A stretch of DNA of 64,000 bases from an uncultured Spirochaetales bacterium (GTDB lineage: Bacteria; Spirochaetota; Spirochaetia; Sphaerochaetales; Sphaerochaetaceae), in assembly GCA_949297785.1 (NCBI GenBank), contig CASFTW010000015.1:39322-103321 (forward strand). Direction: 5' to 3'. The notes below the pieces were generated by a model that worked only from the letters and a program-made list of their open reading frames with translations, had not been told where the DNA came from and made no database searches. Below are positions 7,572-16,158 of this stretch, piece after piece (positions within the stretch are counted from its first letter, which is position 1; every line of letters begins with the position of its first letter). The translations under genes were made by a program, and so were the position numbers.

Positions 7572-9518
7572 TCATGAGATAATTGTAGAGGATGTACAAT
7601 CACATGAATAGTTTGATTTTTTATCCTGATATCTCTGAATCACATTAACAATCTCTTTTCTTACATCTGAATTCCTTATCTTGGATAGCGCCTCAAGAAT
7701 CTGTGGCATTTCATCTGGCCTGACATAGCCTCCTTTCCCCAGATATCTGATTGCTCCAAGATTTCTTGCCTCTAATGCAAGAAGAAAAGGGCTTTTTCCA
7801 TCTTTGCCTAATGCAGTAAGAAATGACTTGTCGTTAATAGAGTCGAATACGTGCCAGTCTTCCTCAAAGAAATGCAATCCCCAATTTTGGTCCGCAGCTA
7901 ATTCACATACTGCATTATTTTCTGTATTCAAAACGTCAGTATCAGCTCCATTTTCTAGAAGGAGATTAAATACTGACATTTTGTATGGGCTCAGTGATTC
8001 AACTAAGGGACATCTACCAAAAATATCTTTCTTGTTTAGGTCTACCCCTCTTTCAAACATCTTCCTATAGAAATTAACATCCGTTATATCTGCTATTATC
8101 GCTTGAAGTAACGGCGTAACTCCTTGAGGGTTCACAAAATCAGGGCCAACATAATTCAGCAGTTTAAATATCTGAGTATCAACTAATTGACCTTTCTTTT
8201 CATCATGTCCGACAATTTCTAACCATTTACAGATTAACTGCATCAGCAGTGCCCCTGCCTCTGCCTTCTGAGAATCGATTCCAATCTCTGTTGATAGTTT
8301 GCCATTCCCAATAAATAAATACTTTTCATCATTTGTCATCAGCCTATATGGAATCAATAAATCATAAATCAGCCATGAAGGTGAAATATCTCCTGAACGA
8401 TCCCACAAGAACTCATGAAAAATATTGTGTTCACCAAAATGATAGTCTTCGGGGGATGATTTATCCAATACTTTCTTGAAACACTTTGGGAAGAGATTAA
8501 GAGCACGTACGGCATATGCCAGAATACAATTACGATTATCTGTATTCAAAGAGAATACTTCATCTGGCATGCATTTCGAGATTCTTTCAAAGTAAGAACA
8601 AAACATATCGTCAAGCTCTCTGATAGACTCAATGGATGGATTTGGAACCAGATTGCTGACAAGCCTTGAAAACCGTCCTATTCCTTCGAGGAAATGCAAC
8701 ATCATCATATATAAATCTTTTATGGTAAAATCTGAGATTCTGCTTTCCAGTAAGCTGCATAGATTATCAAATGTATGGAAGAAAACTTGTGTTTTACTAT
8801 AGAAAATAATCTCTGGCCTATCAGAAATGAACGCATTAAAATGCAATCCTTGCCTGACAAGATATTCAACTACGCTATATTGGCATTCCATAACCGCAAT
8901 ATCCAGAATGCTGTTGTTTTTGTCATAGCCCCTTACTCTATAATTCTTTGCATTTTCCAGACCAATCCATTGAACGAATTCTGTTAATTCAGATGAACAG
9001 TTCTGAAAGTAAGCATAGACAATTCCATCCAGAGATTTTAATTCCCTGACATTGTCAAGTACGGCAGCTGGTAAAGCAATCCTACCATCATATCCGAGGA
9101 GGAAAAGCTGATCATAATCGTAGGGTTCCAGATCCAGATAATCCCTCTCGTCAGATGATATAATGGTGCCATTTTTATTACTATTGGACTCATTACACAA
9201 TGACTTATACCGTATCCCTGAAGCGTCCATTTCTTTTAGATAAATATCATTATCTGAATCTTTCAGAGCCAGTAGGATACATATATCAACATCGGAGCTT
9301 GTTGTGGAATTGAATCTTATATGGAGATTCTTGTACTCATGGGAAACCAGCTGCTTCGGAGATAGTCCATTCAATTCTTTTATTTTTACTTCATATCCAA
9401 AGAACTTCTTATATTTGCAATCACAGTAAAATAGAAAAAGCTTATTCTCGTGAATATGCAAAAAAACCCTACCTTTAGAAGATATTGAAAGAGAAGTATA
9501 ATCGTCAGTCTTATTCAT
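7572..9518 (-). CDS. Large ankyrin-repeat protein, second gene of an ankyrin pair
   Basis: A 648-residue protein with a beta-rich N-terminal region of unknown fold and ankyrin-like repeats in two blocks: near residue 208 (NSILDIAVMECQYSVVEYLV) and in the C-terminal third (GVTPLLQAIIADITDVNFYR, then GVDLNKKDIFGRCPLVESL, and NLLLENGADTDVLN). The C-terminal end (AIRYLGKGGYVRPDEM) resembles the matching part of its upstream neighbour, so the two are paralogues. It starts inside an ATGA overlap with that gene and has an AGGAGG site. No signal peptide or enzyme motif is visible. It is probably a cytoplasmic protein-binding component of the cargo, function unknown. Confidence 0.78.
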   Translation of the reverse strand: MNKTDDYTSLSISSKGRVFLHIHENKLFLFYCDCKYKKFFGYEVKIKELNGLSPKQLVSHEYKNLHIRFNSTTSSDVDICILLALKDSDNDIYLKEMDASGIRYKSLCNESNSNKNGTIISSDERDYLDLEPYDYDQLFLLGYDGRIALPAAVLDNVRELKSLDGIVYAYFQNCSSELTEFVQWIGLENAKNYRVRGYDKNNSILDIAVMECQYSVVEYLVRQGLHFNAFISDRPEIIFYSKTQVFFHTFDNLCSLLESRISDFTIKDLYMMMLHFLEGIGRFSRLVSNLVPNPSIESIRELDDMFCSYFERISKCMPDEVFSLNTDNRNCILAYAVRALNLFPKCFKKVLDKSSPEDYHFGEHNIFHEFLWDRSGDISPSWLIYDLLIPYRLMTNDEKYLFIGNGKLSTEIGIDSQKAEAGALLMQLICKWLEIVGHDEKKGQLVDTQIFKLLNYVGPDFVNPQGVTPLLQAIIADITDVNFYRKMFERGVDLNKKDIFGRCPLVESLSPYKMSVFNLLLENGADTDVLNTENNAVCELAADQNWGLHFFEEDWHVFDSINDKSFLTALGKDGKSPFLLALEARNLGAIRYLGKGGYVRPDEMPQILEALSKIRNSDVRKEIVNVIQRYQDKKSNYSCDCTSSTIIS

Positions 9519-11620
9519 TTTTCCCTCCTTTTTTTTACACTTGAATACAGATTCTCCAATTCCTCACGCATTGATTTTGTATTCACCCTGTCGATCTGCT
9601 TCCGGATGTATTCCATGTCAGAATCCTGTACATAGCCGTTATTCATTAGGAACCTTATCGCCGTCAAATTCATATATTTGAACGCTGTCATGACTGGTGT
9701 GAAACCATAGTCGTCAGACAAGAAGAAAGCTTTCTTGCCCTTTGAGGTTCCAATGATTTTCCAGCCTTCCTCATCAAATCTGAACGAACGAGCAGCGACA
9801 TGAATGGCAGTTTCCCCGATCTTGTTCTGGATTGCCACATCAATTCCATGATTGATAAGAAAGAAAATCTTCTTGTTGTTTTCCCAATTGTCCCAAGATG
9901 ACTGAATAGCATACATCAGAGCAGTATTTCCCGCCCAATCTATCGCATTGATATCGATGCCTGCTTTCAATATGTCATCAAAAAGCTCGGGCTCGAACCT
10001 GTAACTGAGGAGATGCATCAGAACATTTCTACCATCATTCCTGAAGATAGCTTTTTGAGGATTTACACAGTCCTTCAAAAGAACAATAAGGATTCTCTTG
10101 AAAACCTCTTTCACATACCCACAGTCAAAACAGACAGCATCAGCGACTGCAGGAATATACTCATATCTATTATGCCCCATCCACTCTTTTGCCCGATTGA
10201 CAATTCCACTATGGAAGTAAGCGGAACAGAATACACTTGTGCCATTTATTGAATCTTCACTTACTCCAGCAGTCATCAACATTTCTGCGACTTCCTTGTC
10301 TGTACCTTCCAAATGTCGATGTGCATTATTTCCATTACCATCAATAAGCCAGGGATCTTTCGTTAATTCAATAATCGTCTTATATAGCTTTGGAAGAAAA
10401 TATCTCCTATGCAGGATTTCGCTTGCATACATGAGCAATGTCTTTCCATAGGCATCACGATATGAAAACACCTCTTCTGGAAAGAATGCAGTCAATCTCT
10501 TGAATTCTGAGCAGAATTTCTCATCTGCATCTTCCAGCAATTTGTTCTGATCACTATTCCGTGGGCGATGCAGCAGATAACGACCGCTCTCTTCACATTC
10601 AGTTGTATATCTGAGAAATGAAATAGCTATATAGAAAAGCTCCTTTACACCTGCTTTGTAACCATTTTCCAGTAGCCAGCAAATCTTATTGAGGCTTTCT
10701 GGATCCATAGAATCTGATGCCAGTGCGGCTAGTCCTAATCCCTCATCTTCCTCGTCATCTATACACGAATAGGTTCTGTACATGTCTCCATACCCCAACA
10801 AAAAAGAAACTATTTCATCCATGGAATCCGGATTGGAGTCAATTGCAATTCTAAGCAGAGATTCCCTTCCAGGCATAATAGGCCTCTTATTTTCCGGATA
10901 TCCAATTCTGTCTAAGAATTTCTTTATGATTTCCAGATTCCTTGTCCTGATGAAATACTCTGACAGTTCCTGCCATTCGTCTCTTCTGAGAGACTCTTTT
11001 ACTTCATTGTCTTCAAGAACAGAAAGCAAAAAAGAAGAGAATGCGTCAGCACCCGGCTGTAAGATTATATGCTCAATGACTATGCAATCATCCCAATTCT
11101 TTTCCCACTGCTGTCCGTTTTCAGGAGTATCAATGAGCAGGAATCTGAGATTATTTTCTTCACCGAGGAACTGTCTAATCTGTTTCTTTTCATATTGCCC
11201 CAGAGCATTGCCATCAATAATGAAAAATCTGTTATATGGTTCGTTCTGCATCAAAGAGATGCCATCAACTATACCGCATCTCTCTGCCCTCGGGAAATGA
11301 TACAAACCAGTTTCTTCTGTTACAAATACAATATCAAGATTCTCAAACATCATGACGGACACAGCTGCCAAGACAGCGGAAGGCCAATAATCTGGGGATA
11401 TCATTATCCTCTCTTTCTTGTCTTTATAAAAAAACCAGTAATACGTTCTGTTGTAGTAACTCGTGATACTGTATTGGATATCACCATCTTTTAATGCGAC
11501 ACGCATGCTCCAATTCTGAGCGTCTTCATATATCCCACAAAATGGTTCACGGGCAAGTTGCTGTGCATAATTAATGGTAATTCGATTAGTCCAGTCAGAT
11601 ATATAGTTTCCTTTGTTCAT
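9515..11620 (-). CDS. Large ankyrin-repeat protein, first gene of an ankyrin pair
   Basis: A 701-residue protein. The first 220 residues form a non-ankyrin domain with alternating hydrophobic strands (LDIVFVTEE, RFFIIDGNALG, LRFLLIDTP) suggestive of an alpha/beta fold but with no P-loop. The C-terminal 150 residues carry clear ankyrin repeats (GRNVLMHLLSYRFEPELFDD, AGIDINAIDWAGNTALMYAI, GIDVAIQNKIGETAIHVAAR). It ends ATGA-overlapped with the second ankyrin gene. There is no Shine-Dalgarno sequence; a candidate -10 box ends only 6 nt before the ATG, so the mRNA may be leaderless. Function is unknown. Confidence 0.78.
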   Translation of the reverse strand: MNKGNYISDWTNRITINYAQQLAREPFCGIYEDAQNWSMRVALKDGDIQYSITSYYNRTYYWFFYKDKKERIMISPDYWPSAVLAAVSVMMFENLDIVFVTEETGLYHFPRAERCGIVDGISLMQNEPYNRFFIIDGNALGQYEKKQIRQFLGEENNLRFLLIDTPENGQQWEKNWDDCIVIEHIILQPGADAFSSFLLSVLEDNEVKESLRRDEWQELSEYFIRTRNLEIIKKFLDRIGYPENKRPIMPGRESLLRIAIDSNPDSMDEIVSFLLGYGDMYRTYSCIDDEEDEGLGLAALASDSMDPESLNKICWLLENGYKAGVKELFYIAISFLRYTTECEESGRYLLHRPRNSDQNKLLEDADEKFCSEFKRLTAFFPEEVFSYRDAYGKTLLMYASEILHRRYFLPKLYKTIIELTKDPWLIDGNGNNAHRHLEGTDKEVAEMLMTAGVSEDSINGTSVFCSAYFHSGIVNRAKEWMGHNRYEYIPAVADAVCFDCGYVKEVFKRILIVLLKDCVNPQKAIFRNDGRNVLMHLLSYRFEPELFDDILKAGIDINAIDWAGNTALMYAIQSSWDNWENNKKIFFLINHGIDVAIQNKIGETAIHVAARSFRFDEEGWKIIGTSKGKKAFFLSDDYGFTPVMTAFKYMNLTAIRFLMNNGYVQDSDMEYIRKQIDRVNTKSMREELENLYSSVKKRREK

Positions 11621-11626
11621 AAGCTT

Positions 11627-11647
11627 ATAATAAGCCCTATGTGTACA
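11627..11647 (-). promoter_or_regulatory. Candidate promoter of the ankyrin pair with TGTACA element
   Basis: On the minus strand, TGTACA (11642-11647) stands exactly 9 nt upstream of TATTAT (11627-11632). No canonical -35 hexamer lies at 17 nt. The predicted transcription start falls on or next to the ATG at 11620. The same TGTACA-N9-TANNNT arrangement occurs before the WYL regulator and before the zinc-finger gene. The -10 box also lies inside a GCTTAT/ATAAGC palindrome (11623-11635). Confidence 0.5.
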
Positions 11648-11668
11648 ATTTCTTATACAGTCGAATCT

Positions 11669-12670
11669 TTATTTCTGGAATGTCTGCAGCATAGTCTCAA
11701 GTTCTTCTTTCACTTTTTCCCTCAACCATTCTGGCTTGATGACAGTCGCACTTGATCCCAGTGACATAATCCATTTTAGAAGACCGTACGAACTAGCCGT
11801 TTTAAGCGTGAACTGATAGCTTCCGTCTTCCTGCTGATTGAATGTGACACTCTTTGGCCATGCTTTCTGAATCTCATACCATCCCTGATACTCATCTATT
11901 AGGACTTCTGCGATGAACGGATCTTCAGTCTGGTAGAATGGGAAAGGATCCTCAAAATCATTGATATGTTCTGGCTCAGGGTATTTTTCATGCCTGAGCT
12001 TTACTAATTTCTTGATTCTTGATAATGCCAACAGTTGCCTCTGTCCATAGTTGTTGAGAACCTCCGCATAGACTGCACCATCCTGTACAATAACCTTTAA
12101 CGGGTAGATATCATATTCCACATCACACTCTGAGTTCCTGCTTTCATAAACTACATGACATTTGATTCTCTTCTCTGATGCTTCAAGAAGGATAAGAAGT
12201 GTTTTGAAGTATTCTGGAGAAAGCTTGAAGAAAGAGCCAAACTCTGAAAACCGGGGATTGATTTCAGTCTTTGTATTCGGATTTATCACCATCCTCAACC
12301 TGGAAATAAAATCAGCACCACACATCTCCATAAGCGGAGACGTTGAGGATACTGTTTCCAAGACAAAGTTAAGGAAACGGATGTCATCTTCGCTCAGAAC
12401 TTCGCTGACAATGCCACTCTTCCAGCGAGCAGCCGCATCAGACTCAATCTTGTAAAGCATCTTCCTGCTTCCATCACTTGATTTCTCCGTGTAATATGCA
12501 AAACCCATCTCATCCAGAGTCTCAAGCACATTGAAAGCCGAAGAGCGGTTGTTGACTCCAAGCATGTCCATTATTTCATATATCGTGCAGCCCCTTTCTT
12601 CCCTTTCGGTTATCAAAGATGCAACGGCAAACACCTTGGCAAATCGAGACCAGACTTTTTCTTCTTTCAT
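11669..12670 (-). CDS. WYL-domain transcriptional regulator
   Basis: A 333-residue regulator with an N-terminal winged helix-turn-helix (GCTIYEIMDMLGVNNRSSAF, then a wing ending in RKMLYKIE) and a central WYL/Sm-like sensor region (VVYESRNSECDVEYDIYPLK, VIVQDGAVYAEVLNNYGQRQ, LLALSRIKKLVKL), followed by the C-terminal extension typical of the family (IQKAWPKSVTFNQQEDGSYQ). WYL proteins sense nucleic acids or nucleotides and often control defence islands (BrxR/CapW-like). I chose the ATG at 12670 because AGGTGAT lies 5 nt upstream; the ATG at 12703 lacks such a site. It is divergent from the ankyrin-FtsK-like gene and could regulate it and the other TGTACA promoters. Confidence 0.88.
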   Translation of the reverse strand: MKEEKVWSRFAKVFAVASLITEREERGCTIYEIMDMLGVNNRSSAFNVLETLDEMGFAYYTEKSSDGSRKMLYKIESDAAARWKSGIVSEVLSEDDIRFLNFVLETVSSTSPLMEMCGADFISRLRMVINPNTKTEINPRFSEFGSFFKLSPEYFKTLLILLEASEKRIKCHVVYESRNSECDVEYDIYPLKVIVQDGAVYAEVLNNYGQRQLLALSRIKKLVKLRHEKYPEPEHINDFEDPFPFYQTEDPFIAEVLIDEYQGWYEIQKAWPKSVTFNQQEDGSYQFTLKTASSYGLLKWIMSLGSSATVIKPEWLREKVKEELETMLQTFQK

Positions 12671-12689
12671 CTTTATCACCTCATGTGAA

Positions 12690-12710
12690 AGATTATCGCA
12701 CAACTGTACA
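12690..12710 (-). promoter_or_regulatory. Candidate promoter of the WYL regulator with TGTACA element
   Basis: On the minus strand, TGTACA (12705-12710) lies 9 nt upstream of TAATCT (12690-12695), with the SD-preceded ATG at 12670. TGTACA is palindromic and also faces the divergent ankyrin-FtsK-like gene starting at 12744, so one site could serve both directions. Confidence 0.45.
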
Positions 12711-12743
12711 GGATTTTAAACACTTATTGTTTATCCTGAGACC

Positions 12744-14702
12744 ATGAACAAAGAAATAGAATTGTTTTACCTTGACAGAATCGATGATGATCAGCTGCCA
12801 GGAGATTTCATCAGAGAAGCCCTGATAACCGGAATAAGATGCGATAATGCCGAACTTGTGAAAAAGGCAGCGGGAGAAAAACTCATTCAGGGAAGCTTCT
12901 ATGGCTATTCTTCACCACTGGAATTTGCCATTAATGAGATGGCTTCACATGAAGTGATTGAGACTCTGGTGAAGGCAGGATATGAGCTATCGAAACCCTG
13001 TCATGACCTTGCGCCGTTTAATGGCTCACCGCAAGAAATTGTAAAAATGTGGATGGAGACCAATGGGAAAACAAAGGAGGAAGCCTTGCAGCTTCTGGCT
13101 GGTGATATCGGCTACTTCTTTCACGTGATAAGGACAGACTATTCCTGTTACAGGATTACATATGATGTGGACTCTGAAGACAGATACAAGCCTTGCTTCT
13201 GGAATTATCTTGATGAATGGATGGCAGGATTTCTCAGGCTTCTGGCAGATGAGAATGAATCTGCCATTATAGACTCCTACTTTTGCAGGGGCATCATGGA
13301 GAATGTTGAATTCAAGAAAGCGTTAGGCACTCTTTTTGAGTTGTTCGGACAAACCTTCAGCAACGATGATCTCATCTGGTTCATCAATATTGCTATCAGC
13401 CATGACAACGAATATGCATTTGCAAAACTGGTTGAACATTATCCTTCTCTGATAAAAGAAGTGAATTGCTATCCGTCTTCAAGCAAGAAGATTCTCTCTG
13501 CAATCTTTGAGGCAGGACTTCTGATACCTGGAACAGAAGAAGGATTCGATGCTTTCATCCCACGCATCGCATACGGAGAGATTGAAAAAGATATCCTGAC
13601 AGCAATTGTTCATCCTTCATATGCATCACATATAACAGAAGAAGGGAAAACGCCCTTGATGTATGCAGTCGAGAATGATGATTTCCCTGTCGAGCTGTAC
13701 AAGCTCCTCATTACATCATCCAGTGATGTCAATATTCAGGACGAGGATGGGCAGACCGCACTGCACTACATGGCAAAGACCGATTATCCCGAATGCATAG
13801 AGAACCTTCTGGAACTGGGAGCAGATCCATTCATCACTGATAACAAAGGAAACAATATCCTTCATGTCCTTGCAGAAAACAAGGAAATGCTTTCAATCGA
13901 TATTCTTCGTGATTGCGTCTCACTGCTTCCCAAAAAGTTACTCACCATGGAGAACAGTCAGGGAGTAACACCTGTTGATCTGTTTTTCCAAAAACTCACA
14001 GGTACAGAGCAAGAACCTTACAAGAAACTCGCTTTCACAGACTTTCTTGACCAGTATCTTGCCTCTCCAGATTCCTTGAAAGGAAACATTCTGATAGGTG
14101 GGGCTGATAACGAAACACGATTCAAGCTTCTTTCTATGGTGAGGCAACATATCATAAAGCGACTCAGAGTCAGGAAAACAATCTTCGGCGTGATTGCTGA
14201 GAGATCAGAAAAAACTATAGTCAGACAACTTGAAATGCTTGTTGACGGTATACTCGGAGCCAAGCTTCAGCCAAATGGAAAACCCCGTTTCTATTTGGTA
14301 ATCATCAATGAAATAGGTGATTGCCAGAGTGAGGAATTAAGCAGACGATTTGAAACTTCCTTAAAAAGGCTGGAAGAAAAGGATAATGTTCTCATTGTTG
14401 CTACTACAAAACTGAGTTCTGATGATGTGATCACAGATGTAGTCAAACGGGCCTTTCCTTATCGAATCACAACATTGCATTCCAGCGACATAAGCAGTGA
14501 GGTTTTCCTTGGCATTGATGATGCTGCATATATCAGCAAGGATGAAGTTCTCATCAAGGGTTTTGAAGATAGTCTCCTGTTAAGCAATCTCGAATCAGAA
14601 GAAAAACCAAGCGAGAAAAAAGATGAAGATTCCATCGTTATTGCTCAAGCCGAGAGAATCCTGAACAAGCACTTGGCTGCATTCAAGGAGCTTGCAAAAT
14701 GA
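12744..14702 (+). CDS. Ankyrin-repeat protein fused to a degenerate FtsK/HerA-like motor domain
   Basis: A 652-residue protein. Ankyrin repeats are clear at about residues 298-395 (GKTPLMYAVENDDFPVELYK, SDVNIQDEDGQTALHYMAKT, LGADPFITDNKGNNILHVLA). From residue 447 on, the pattern follows the FtsK/SpoIIIE motor: a strand and loop GNILIGGADNETR where LLIAGATGSGKS is expected, a Walker-B-like FYLVIINEIGD at 516-526, and LIVATTKLSSDDVITDVVKR at 550-569 continuing into FPYRIT, which matches the FtsK stretch ATQRPSVDVITGxIKANxPxRI closely. The Walker A Lys and Ser/Thr are absent, so ATP hydrolysis is doubtful. The stop overlaps the Doc-type toxin start by 4 bp (ATGA). There is no Shine-Dalgarno sequence before ATG 12744. 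The FtsK assignment is my reading of the pattern, not a search result. Confidence 0.72.
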   Translation: MNKEIELFYLDRIDDDQLPGDFIREALITGIRCDNAELVKKAAGEKLIQGSFYGYSSPLEFAINEMASHEVIETLVKAGYELSKPCHDLAPFNGSPQEIVKMWMETNGKTKEEALQLLAGDIGYFFHVIRTDYSCYRITYDVDSEDRYKPCFWNYLDEWMAGFLRLLADENESAIIDSYFCRGIMENVEFKKALGTLFELFGQTFSNDDLIWFINIAISHDNEYAFAKLVEHYPSLIKEVNCYPSSSKKILSAIFEAGLLIPGTEEGFDAFIPRIAYGEIEKDILTAIVHPSYASHITEEGKTPLMYAVENDDFPVELYKLLITSSSDVNIQDEDGQTALHYMAKTDYPECIENLLELGADPFITDNKGNNILHVLAENKEMLSIDILRDCVSLLPKKLLTMENSQGVTPVDLFFQKLTGTEQEPYKKLAFTDFLDQYLASPDSLKGNILIGGADNETRFKLLSMVRQHIIKRLRVRKTIFGVIAERSEKTIVRQLEMLVDGILGAKLQPNGKPRFYLVIINEIGDCQSEELSRRFETSLKRLEEKDNVLIVATTKLSSDDVITDVVKRAFPYRITTLHSSDISSEVFLGIDDAAYISKDEVLIKGFEDSLLLSNLESEEKPSEKKDEDSIVIAQAERILNKHLAAFKELAK

Positions 14703-15082
14703 TCAGGCTGACAAAAGATCAGGTTCTTTTAATATACGGAATGCTTATCCAGAAGACCGGAGGCTCTCATGGTGTGTTGAATGAATCGCTGATGGACTCC
14801 GCCATCAACAACATCTGGCAGACATTTGATGGTGTGGAACTATATCCAACGATGGAAGAAAAAGGTGCAAGGCTTGGGTACTCTCTTGTCAGAAATCACT
14901 CATTTGCAGATGGGAACAAGAGAATCGGGATTCTTGCAATGCTGGTTTTCTTCGCAATCAATAATGCAGAAATAAGATGCGAAGATGCAGATATCGTGGA
15001 ACTCGGCCTTTCCCTTGCATCTGGAACAATGGATTATCCTTCTCTCTTTGATTGGGTGAAGAAGCACACTTCTATCTGCTAA
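14699..15082 (+). CDS. doc: Doc/Fic-family death-on-curing toxin
   Basis: A 127-residue single-domain Fic-fold protein of the Doc type. The active-site loop is HSFADGNKRIG at residues 67-77: H67, F69, D71, N73, K74 and R75 match the Doc pattern HxFxDxNKR rather than the AMPylating HPFxxGNGR. N-terminal TGGSHGVLNESLMDSAINNI is also typical of Doc. Phage P1 Doc phosphorylates elongation factor Tu and arrests translation, so this protein is probably toxic when free. The usual partner is a small Phd antitoxin immediately upstream; here the 4-bp-overlapping partner is the 652-residue ankyrin/FtsK-like protein and no Phd-like ORF is present. Confidence 0.9.
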   Translation: MIRLTKDQVLLIYGMLIQKTGGSHGVLNESLMDSAINNIWQTFDGVELYPTMEEKGARLGYSLVRNHSFADGNKRIGILAMLVFFAINNAEIRCEDADIVELGLSLASGTMDYPSLFDWVKKHTSIC

Positions 15083-15131
15083 CTACGCAAATCTGTATTG
15101 GAAAAAATTCTCATTTTTATTGGAGGTTATT

Positions 15132-16109
15132 ATGAGTGTTGGAAAGATAATGGAATACGACTCCTGGCTTAACAATGAGAGATTACGTCTTATTGCATTA
15201 GGCAGAGCCAAAGAAAAGGAGGTAGGCAAAAAGCTCGGAGAGCTTTTTTCTACGGTACTTATTACAAGGAGATTCAGCAAAGCTGGAGCACACAGAGCAG
15301 TTGCTGGGTATTATTTAAAGGATGAAAAAACAATAACAATTAATCAAAGAGTCTTTAGAGAAGGACGCGTTTATGCTGATGAAGTAATGCTTCATGAGCT
15401 TGCGCATGGTCTTGACCGTGAAACAGAAGGGTACACAGAAAGATTCACTATTCACGATGAAAGATTTATCACTGCAGCAAAGACTTTAGGTGTTGATGTA
15501 GCACACTATATTAAAAGCGCCAGACTCAAGAATGAAACTGAAAAGTTTGAAAAGGAGAGAAGAGCGAATTATATTCCCCCAGAATTTTCTCCACTCCCGG
15601 ATGACAGGAATAACTGTTACCAGTATTTCCATGAGTCAAAACATCCTTCATTGATCTGCAGAAATGTGTTTGAAATGATGCGTGCCTATGCTGATATCTA
15701 TGGTGACTGGAAAAAGGATTACTATAAAGGAGGCAAATACGTGATGTGTGGCTGGGGACCCCGCGAAAATATGGAAATGGCCCATAATCTGTTTCCAGAT
15801 CTGGACTGTGCGGTGCGTAAACTGTCCAGAAAAATCAGACGGGATTTTGAGGTGGGCACAGATGGAATAATTGTGGGCCTCAGGTATGGATTTATTTCAT
15901 ATTTGAAAGACCTTGGCTTCAGACGTGCCATGAATTACGATTTCGCTCGAGTAGAAGGAATGAAAGAATGTCTTCAGGAAAAAGTTGCATTTTATACTTG
16001 TGTTTCTGTTGCTGGTTTCTGGAAAGGCTTTGAGGAAGGACCTCATCTGGCAGAAGGGATGATAAGAAAATACGGCAGACCGAATGACAACACCCCTTTC
16101 ATCTGTTAG
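15132..16109 (+). CDS. SprT-like zinc metalloprotease domain protein
   Basis: A 325-residue protein, starting at ATG 15132 with TGGAGG 6 nt upstream; the ATG at 15120 lacks a ribosome-binding site. The zincin signature HELAH is at residues 88-92 (after YADEVMLHELAHGLD) and a third-ligand candidate, H108 in IHDERF, follows 16 residues later, as in SprT/WLM-type metalloproteases where HELxH is followed by H-G-x-x-F. The C-terminal 200 residues are unknown. It is 49 bp downstream of the Doc gene and could be part of the same transcript. Family members act in DNA-protein crosslink repair or phage defence; the role here is not known. Confidence 0.75.
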   Translation: MSVGKIMEYDSWLNNERLRLIALGRAKEKEVGKKLGELFSTVLITRRFSKAGAHRAVAGYYLKDEKTITINQRVFREGRVYADEVMLHELAHGLDRETEGYTERFTIHDERFITAAKTLGVDVAHYIKSARLKNETEKFEKERRANYIPPEFSPLPDDRNNCYQYFHESKHPSLICRNVFEMMRAYADIYGDWKKDYYKGGKYVMCGWGPRENMEMAHNLFPDLDCAVRKLSRKIRRDFEVGTDGIIVGLRYGFISYLKDLGFRRAMNYDFARVEGMKECLQEKVAFYTCVSVAGFWKGFEEGPHLAEGMIRKYGRPNDNTPFIC

Positions 16110-16115
16110 CCAGTT

Positions 16116-16136
16116 TGTACAGATGTGAAGTATACT
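16116..16136 (+). promoter_or_regulatory. Candidate promoter of the zinc-finger gene with TGTACA element
   Basis: TGTACA (16116-16121) lies 9 nt upstream of TATACT (16131-16136), followed by CGGAGG and the ATG at 16159. The first 12 nt (TGTACAGATGTG) are nearly identical to the element before the WYL regulator (TGTACAGTTGTG). Confidence 0.5.
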
Positions 16137-16158
16137 AAAAACAAATCGGAGGTTTGAT

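Noticed and set aside
10782..11494. Long plus-strand frames antisense to the first ankyrin gene
   Set aside because: No ribosome-binding sites and no domain pattern, whereas the minus-strand frame has clear ankyrin repeats and a conserved overlap.
12671..12703. Eleven-residue extension of the WYL regulator
   Set aside because: The upstream ATG has no ribosome-binding site, while the downstream ATG has AGGTGAT at proper spacing.
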